A stretch of DNA of 18,942 bases from Pseudomonadota bacterium (lineage in GTDB: Bacteria > Pseudomonadota > Gammaproteobacteria > UBA6186 > Azoamicaceae). Position 1 is the first letter of the stretch, and every line of letters starts with the position of its first letter. This document shows, piece after piece, positions 16,122-18,942 of the stretch. The notes beneath the pieces were generated by a model. It was given only the letters and a program-made list of their open reading frames with translations. It was not told the origin of the DNA and did no database searches. The stretch is from positions 1 through 18,942 of the forward strand of contig JAJZUR010000011.1 in NCBI GenBank assembly GCA_021848375.1. Direction: 5' to 3'. The translations under genes and the position numbers were made by a program.

Positions 16122-16710
16122 ATTGCGCCAAGTAGTCGGCAACACCGGTTGTGGTTGGCTTCATCGCCTTATCACCCGGTTTCCAGCCTGCTGGGCACAC
16201 TTCGCCATTGGCTTCATGAAATTGTAGCGCATCCACCAATCGTAATAATTCATCAATATTACGACCAATCGGTAAATCATTCACAATTTGTGAACGCACA
16301 ATACCAGCTTTATCGATTAAAAAGGCTGCTCTAAAAGCAACGCCCGCATCCGGATGTTCTATTCCGTATGCCTGACAAATATTGTGATTAATATCGGCCA
16401 CCAAGGTATAACCCACTGCGCCAATGCCACCTTTTTCAATGGAGGTATTACGCCAAGCATTATGGGTAAATTGAGAATCAATCGATATGCCCATCACTTC
16501 GACATTGCGCTCTTTAAATTGCGGCATTCGTCGATCCAGCGCGATTAATTCCGATGGACAAACAAACGTAAAATCTAAGGGATAAAAAAAGAGTAATCCA
16601 TATTTATCTTTAATGACGCGGGACAAATGAAATTCATTGACCACTTCACCATTGCCAAGCACCGCCGCTGCCGTAAAATCGGGTGCCTTTCTACCGACTA
16701 AAATACTCAT
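16105..16710 (-). CDS. Typical 2-Cys peroxiredoxin (AhpC/Prx1 type)
   Basis: This cytoplasmic thiol peroxidase reduces hydrogen peroxide and organic peroxides. The 201 residues contain the PxxxTxxC active site as YPLDFTFVCPSE (peroxidatic Cys51, with Thr48 and Pro44), the conserved Arg near 127 (AFRAAFLID), and the resolving Cys172 in NGEVCPAGWKPG. This makes it a typical 2-Cys enzyme closer to Prx1/TsaA than to E. coli AhpC. The GGLG motif is GGIG, while the C-terminal YF motif of hyperoxidation-sensitive forms reads DYLAQY, so sensitivity cannot be predicted. The ATG at 16708-16710 has GGAG 9 bases upstream. There is no ahpF next to it; the reductant may be thioredoxin. It overlaps pgeF by 17 bases and has a 116-base gap to hsp20. 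Confidence 0.95.
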   Translation of the reverse strand: MSILVGRKAPDFTAAAVLGNGEVVNEFHLSRVIKDKYGLLFFYPLDFTFVCPSELIALDRRMPQFKERNVEVMGISIDSQFTHNAWRNTSIEKGGIGAVGYTLVADINHNICQAYGIEHPDAGVAFRAAFLIDKAGIVRSQIVNDLPIGRNIDELLRLVDALQFHEANGEVCPAGWKPGDKAMKPTTTGVADYLAQYAEQL

Positions 16711-16797
16711 TGTTTAAGTCTCCACATGCAATCAAGGTAAACGGCATCTTACCATGAAACAACCTAGCACTCGACTGTATACAAACACAGGTTATAT

Positions 16798-16819
16798 GGA
16801 TCCCCGCGATGGGGGATCC
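16798..16819 (-). terminator. Hairpin downstream of hsp20
   Basis: GGATCCCC (16798-16805) and GGGGATCC (16812-16819) form a perfect 8-base stem around a 6-base loop, 8 bases past the hsp20 stop. GGTT (16790-16793) and AACC (16820-16823) could extend it with a four-base bulge. No T-tract follows in the hsp20 direction, so it may stabilise the mRNA end rather than terminate. Confidence 0.45.
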
Positions 16820-16826
16820 AACCTGC

Positions 16827-17273
16827 TTATTCCGCCATTTTAACTTCAATTTTCCGAGCCATGTGCGGTTCACTTTTGGGGATCAGAATTTCAATAACCC
16901 CATTTTTACCCTTGGCCGTTATTTGATCGGCATCAACTTGCTTGGGTAAAGTAAAGCGTCGTGAAAACGCGCCATACGAACGTTCCATGCGCGAATAATT
17001 TTCCTCGTTCTCTTTATACTCGGACTTTCGTTCCCCTTTTAAAATTAAGATATTATTCTCCATCAATATCTCAACATCCTTAGGATCTACACCCGGCAAA
17101 TCTGCGAATATCACAAATTTATCGGATTCTTCCTTAATATCAACTTGAGGTGACCAATTTCGCATCTCTGAATTAACGCTATCACCCAAAGAAGTTCTAT
17201 CTAATAAATGACTCATTTCGCCTTGAAAATCCCTTAAAAAAGACCAAGGTCCTGATTTGATAAGTGCTGTCAT
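16827..17273 (-). CDS. Small heat-shock protein, Hsp20/alpha-crystallin family
   Basis: This is an ATP-independent holdase that binds unfolding proteins. The 148-residue product has a variable N-terminal arm with PWSFLRDFQGEMSHLLDR, then the alpha-crystallin domain from about WSPQVDIKEESDKFVIFADLPG to GVIEILIPK, including the ENNILILKGERK strand, the FSRRFTLPKQVDADQITAKGKNGVIEI block, and a C-terminal KIEV I-x-V anchor motif. The ATG at 17271-17273 is chosen because GAGGAG lies 7 bases upstream; the ATG just before it (17274-17276) is closer to the ribosome site, and a GTG at 17286-17288 lies upstream of the ribosome site itself. It is transcribed away from the MFS gene and carries its own sigma-32-like promoter. 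ClpB downstream on the same strand would act on its clients. Confidence 0.93.
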   Translation of the reverse strand: MTALIKSGPWSFLRDFQGEMSHLLDRTSLGDSVNSEMRNWSPQVDIKEESDKFVIFADLPGVDPKDVEILMENNILILKGERKSEYKENEENYSRMERSYGAFSRRFTLPKQVDADQITAKGKNGVIEILIPKSEPHMARKIEVKMAE

Positions 17274-17318
17274 CATAAATCTCCTCACAAATTAAACTAT
17301 TTAAATCTCACAGTTTAT

Positions 17319-17347
17319 TAAATGGGATCATTGTGATTTTTTTCAAG
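17319..17347 (-). promoter_or_regulatory. Near-consensus sigma-32 promoter of hsp20
   Basis: On the minus strand CTTGAA (17342-17347) is followed after 14 bases by TCCCATTTA (17319-17327), one base off the heat-shock -10 CCCCATTTA, with the spacing of the E. coli dnaK P1 promoter. Predicted start near 17312 would leave a leader of about 40 bases. Strong motif match; sigma-32 use is inferred. Confidence 0.8.
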
Positions 17348-17391
17348 TCGCAGACGCTCATAATTATTTTCATTTTAAAAATCATTGTGAT
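17327..17391. repeat. Twin 11-base ATCATTGTGAT motifs in the hsp20/MFS divergent region
   Basis: ATCATTGTGAT occurs exactly at 17327-17337 and at 17381-17391, start-to-start 54 bases. Each copy is itself an inverted repeat (ATCA-N3-TGAT). The first lies in the spacer of the hsp20 sigma-32 promoter, touching its -10; the second overlaps the candidate extended -10 of the MFS gene. This is the layout of a shared operator, though no regulator is known. Confidence 0.5.
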
Positions 17392-17394
17392 AAT
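17386..17394 (+). promoter_or_regulatory. Candidate extended -10 promoter of the MFS gene
   Basis: TGTGATAAT (17386-17394) fits TGN plus a five-of-six -10 box. The -35 position is only AT-rich. The start would fall near 17401, giving a leader of about 70 bases. A perfect TTGACA at 17414-17419 has no matching -10 at 16-18 bases and is probably fortuitous. Confidence 0.4.
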
Positions 17395-17473
17395 CTGACC
17401 TAGGTAGTTGTACTTGACAGGGGTGCAGATACAAGAAATTGAGTATCAAACTTACTTAACAGGGAAAAACAAA

Positions 17474-18790
17474 ATGCAAACCGCGGGCTCTCTTGAACTT
17501 TTACAACAAAAACGCTTATTTCCGTTATTTTGCACCCAATTTCTCGGAGCTTTTAATGATAGTTTATTTAAAAATGCCTTAATCATTCTCATTGCCTTTA
17601 TGATACAAACCACTTTCACAAATCCAGATACTCTGATTAATCTTTGTGCAGCTTTATTTGTCATTCCTGTTTTCATATTTTCACCCCTAGCAGGACAAGT
17701 TGCAGATAAATTCGAAAAATCTCGGTTAATTCAGATTATAAAAGTGGCGGAGGTTTTTTTAATTGCACTTGCAGTTTTGAGCTTGTACAGTTTAAGTTTA
17801 TCTTTATTATTTATCACGCTGTTTTTACTCGGTACGCAAGCGACTTTTTTTGGCCCCTTAAAATATAGCATTTTACCGCAGCATCTTGCGGAATCTGAGC
17901 TCATTGCAGGCAATGGTCTGATTGAAATGGGAACATTCATTGCCATTTTAACTGGAACCATCCTGGGAGGGATCTTAATCATTATACCCCGCACCGGCAC
18001 TATTTGGGTTTCCGGCGTTCTTAGTGTAGCAACCTTAATGGGTCTTATATCCAGTTTCTATATCCCCAAGGCCAACGCGGCTGCAGCGCGGCTTAAAATT
18101 GAATGGTCACCGTTTCGCGAAGCCAGCGCCATACTCAAAACAGCGCATCAAAACCATACGATATTTGTTTCCATTATCGGCATTTCATGGTTTTGGTTTT
18201 ATGGATCGATATTTTTAACGCAGATGGGTAATTATACCAAGCAAATCCTCGGCGGTGTTGGATCGGTTACGACTATCCTCCTCACCATGTTTTCCATTGG
18301 TATCGGCTTTGGATCTGTGTTATGTGATAAATTATCGAAACAAAAAATGGCGATGGGTCTCGTTTTATTCGGCGCCATTGGGCTTAGTGTATTTGCTATC
18401 GATTTTTCTTTTGCCAATAGCCCGCTACCGTCTCACCCCTTAAATCTCGTCGAGTTTCTGCATTACGGTCAAAATTGGCGTGTTTTGCTGGACGGTTTTT
18501 TGATGGGAATGTTTGGCGGATTTTATCAGGTACCCTTATATACGCTGATGCAAAATTTAAGCGCACCCGCTCGGCGTTCTAGAATCGTGGCTGCGAATAA
18601 TATAATGAATGCCATTTTTATGACACTCGCGGCGCTACTCGCCATTGTGATTTTAAATTTAGGGTTTAGCATTCCGCAGTTATTTTTATTCACCGGCATT
18701 TTAAATGCATTCGTTGGACTGTACTTAGTGAAGGGTGTTCCTCAATTTTTAAGCGCTTTTTTAGCATGGATCCATTTTCGGAATAAATAG
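17474..18790 (+). CDS. MFS lysophospholipid transporter domain, LplT / Aas N-terminal type
   Basis: The 438-residue, roughly twelve-helix protein resembles the flippase domain of LplT and of large Aas-type fusions, which bring lysophospholipid across the inner membrane for re-acylation. Signatures are RLFPLFCTQFLGAFNDSLFKNAL at the N-terminus, the LAGQVADKFEKSRLI loop between helices 2 and 3, the ATFFGPLKYSILPQHL motif and, near the end, FYQVPLYTLMQNLSAPARRSRIVAANNIMNA. The last is especially like the three-domain MFS-PlsC-acyl-ACP ligase proteins. Here the frame stops at HFRNK just where those proteins continue into the acyltransferase, and no such domain follows before kdsD. I choose the ATG at 17474-17476 (AGGGA about 8 bases before); an upstream TTG at 17408 would add 22 residues without a membrane or family match. 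Substrate is inferred. Confidence 0.85.
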   Translation: MQTAGSLELLQQKRLFPLFCTQFLGAFNDSLFKNALIILIAFMIQTTFTNPDTLINLCAALFVIPVFIFSPLAGQVADKFEKSRLIQIIKVAEVFLIALAVLSLYSLSLSLLFITLFLLGTQATFFGPLKYSILPQHLAESELIAGNGLIEMGTFIAILTGTILGGILIIIPRTGTIWVSGVLSVATLMGLISSFYIPKANAAAARLKIEWSPFREASAILKTAHQNHTIFVSIIGISWFWFYGSIFLTQMGNYTKQILGGVGSVTTILLTMFSIGIGFGSVLCDKLSKQKMAMGLVLFGAIGLSVFAIDFSFANSPLPSHPLNLVEFLHYGQNWRVLLDGFLMGMFGGFYQVPLYTLMQNLSAPARRSRIVAANNIMNAIFMTLAALLAIVILNLGFSIPQLFLFTGILNAFVGLYLVKGVPQFLSAFLAWIHFRNK

Positions 18791-18806
18791 CTCGTAAAAC
18801 AAAAAT

Positions 18807-18827
18807 TCTGCTATTATCTGCTATTAT
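18807..18827 (+). promoter_or_regulatory. Tandem duplicated extended -10 elements before kdsD
   Basis: TCTGCTATTA is repeated directly at 18807-18816 and 18817-18826. Each copy makes TGCTATTAT, an extended -10 (TGN plus five of six to TATAAT; boxes 18812-18817 and 18822-18827). Predicted starts are about 10 bases apart, near 18824 and 18834. No clear -35 accompanies them, which extended -10 promoters may not need. Confidence 0.5.
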
Positions 18828-18858
18828 AAGGGCATTTTAGATTACTAAGGCAATTAGA

Positions 18859-18942
18859 ATGTTAGTTGATAAACAAAAAATTATAGCGCAGGGTCTTTCC
18901 GTATTAGAGATCGAAGCAAAAACAATTAGTGAGCTTACTCAT
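18859..18942 (+). CDS. kdsD: Probable KpsF/GutQ/KdsD arabinose-5-phosphate isomerase (first 28 residues only)
   Basis: The frame opens at the ATG at 18859-18861, with AAGG 8 bases upstream, and runs off the window after 28 codons. The readable start, with AQGLSVLEIEAKTISELTH, resembles the N-terminal helix of D-arabinose 5-phosphate isomerases, where A..vL.iEa.al..L precedes the SIS domain. The enzyme converts ribulose 5-phosphate to arabinose 5-phosphate for KDO, the inner sugar of lipopolysaccharide. The sugar-isomerase and CBS domains lie outside the window, so the family call rests on a short segment. KdsD, GutQ or KpsF paralogues cannot be told apart here. It follows the MFS gene by 68 bases with its own candidate promoter. 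Confidence 0.6.
   Translation, partial: MLVDKQKIIAQGLSVLEIEAKTISELTH

Noticed and set aside
17414..17419. Perfect TTGACA as a -35 for the MFS gene
   Set aside because: No -10-like hexamer lies 16-18 bases downstream (AATTGA at 17); the extended -10 at 17386-17394 is a better candidate.
1..18942. CRISPR arrays, tRNA or rRNA genes, transposases, phage or toxin-antitoxin genes
   Set aside because: No regularly spaced repeats, RNA-gene-like sequences or recognisable mobile-element proteins were found on either strand.

Overview
The window is a housekeeping stretch of a gammaproteobacterial chromosome. The order lpxC-ftsZ-ftsA-ftsQ-murB-murC-murG-(ftsW) next to secA and dciA, pgeF directly before clpB, lipid A synthesis and the E. 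coli-like FtsZ tail all point there. The moderately AT-rich composition, type II-like (short) MurB and overall gene set would suit the Legionellales/Coxiella-like lineages, but I cannot fix the genus by eye. I see no rRNA, tRNA, CRISPR array, transposase, prophage or integron gene. The longest stretch without a gene is about 200 bases.

Layout. (1) 1-2647, minus: secA, cut at the window edge just before its C-terminal zinc-binding tail; dciA (2683-3147) is divergent from it. (2) 3148-3254: a GC-rich two-hairpin REP-like element that abuts the lpxC stop codon. (3) 10853 down to 3255, minus: a tightly packed, often overlapping run murG-murC-murB-ftsQ-ftsA-ftsZ-lpxC (division and cell wall, or dcw, cluster plus the first committed lipid A enzyme). 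ddl is absent from its common place between murB and ftsQ; a 102-base gap with no gene sits there. (4) 11009-11524, plus: an unrecognised 171-residue two-helix membrane protein that interrupts the dcw cluster between murG and ftsW. (5) 16710 down to 11557, minus: prx-pgeF-clpB-ftsW, in which ftsW follows the chaperone gene clpB by 15 bases instead of following murD. (6) 17273-16827, minus: a small heat-shock protein with a near-consensus sigma-32 promoter. (7) Plus strand: an LplT/Aas-type MFS lipid transporter domain without the enzymatic domains it is often fused to, then the first 28 codons of a probable kdsD (arabinose-5-phosphate isomerase).

How it fits together. MurG, MurC and MurB make lipid II precursors, FtsW polymerises them at the septum, FtsQ/FtsA/FtsZ build the divisome, LpxC and KdsD feed lipopolysaccharide synthesis, SecA exports envelope proteins, and the MFS protein probably handles lysophospholipid. 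ClpB, Hsp20 and peroxiredoxin form a stress block, and the sequence suggests sigma-32 control of clpB and hsp20. The most unusual points are regulatory or architectural: ftsW placed behind a heat-shock gene, an extra membrane-protein gene inside the dcw cluster, twin operator-like motifs in the hsp20/MFS intergenic region, two genes that look leaderless, and a tandem extended -10 before kdsD. I found no clear new defence or mobile system.
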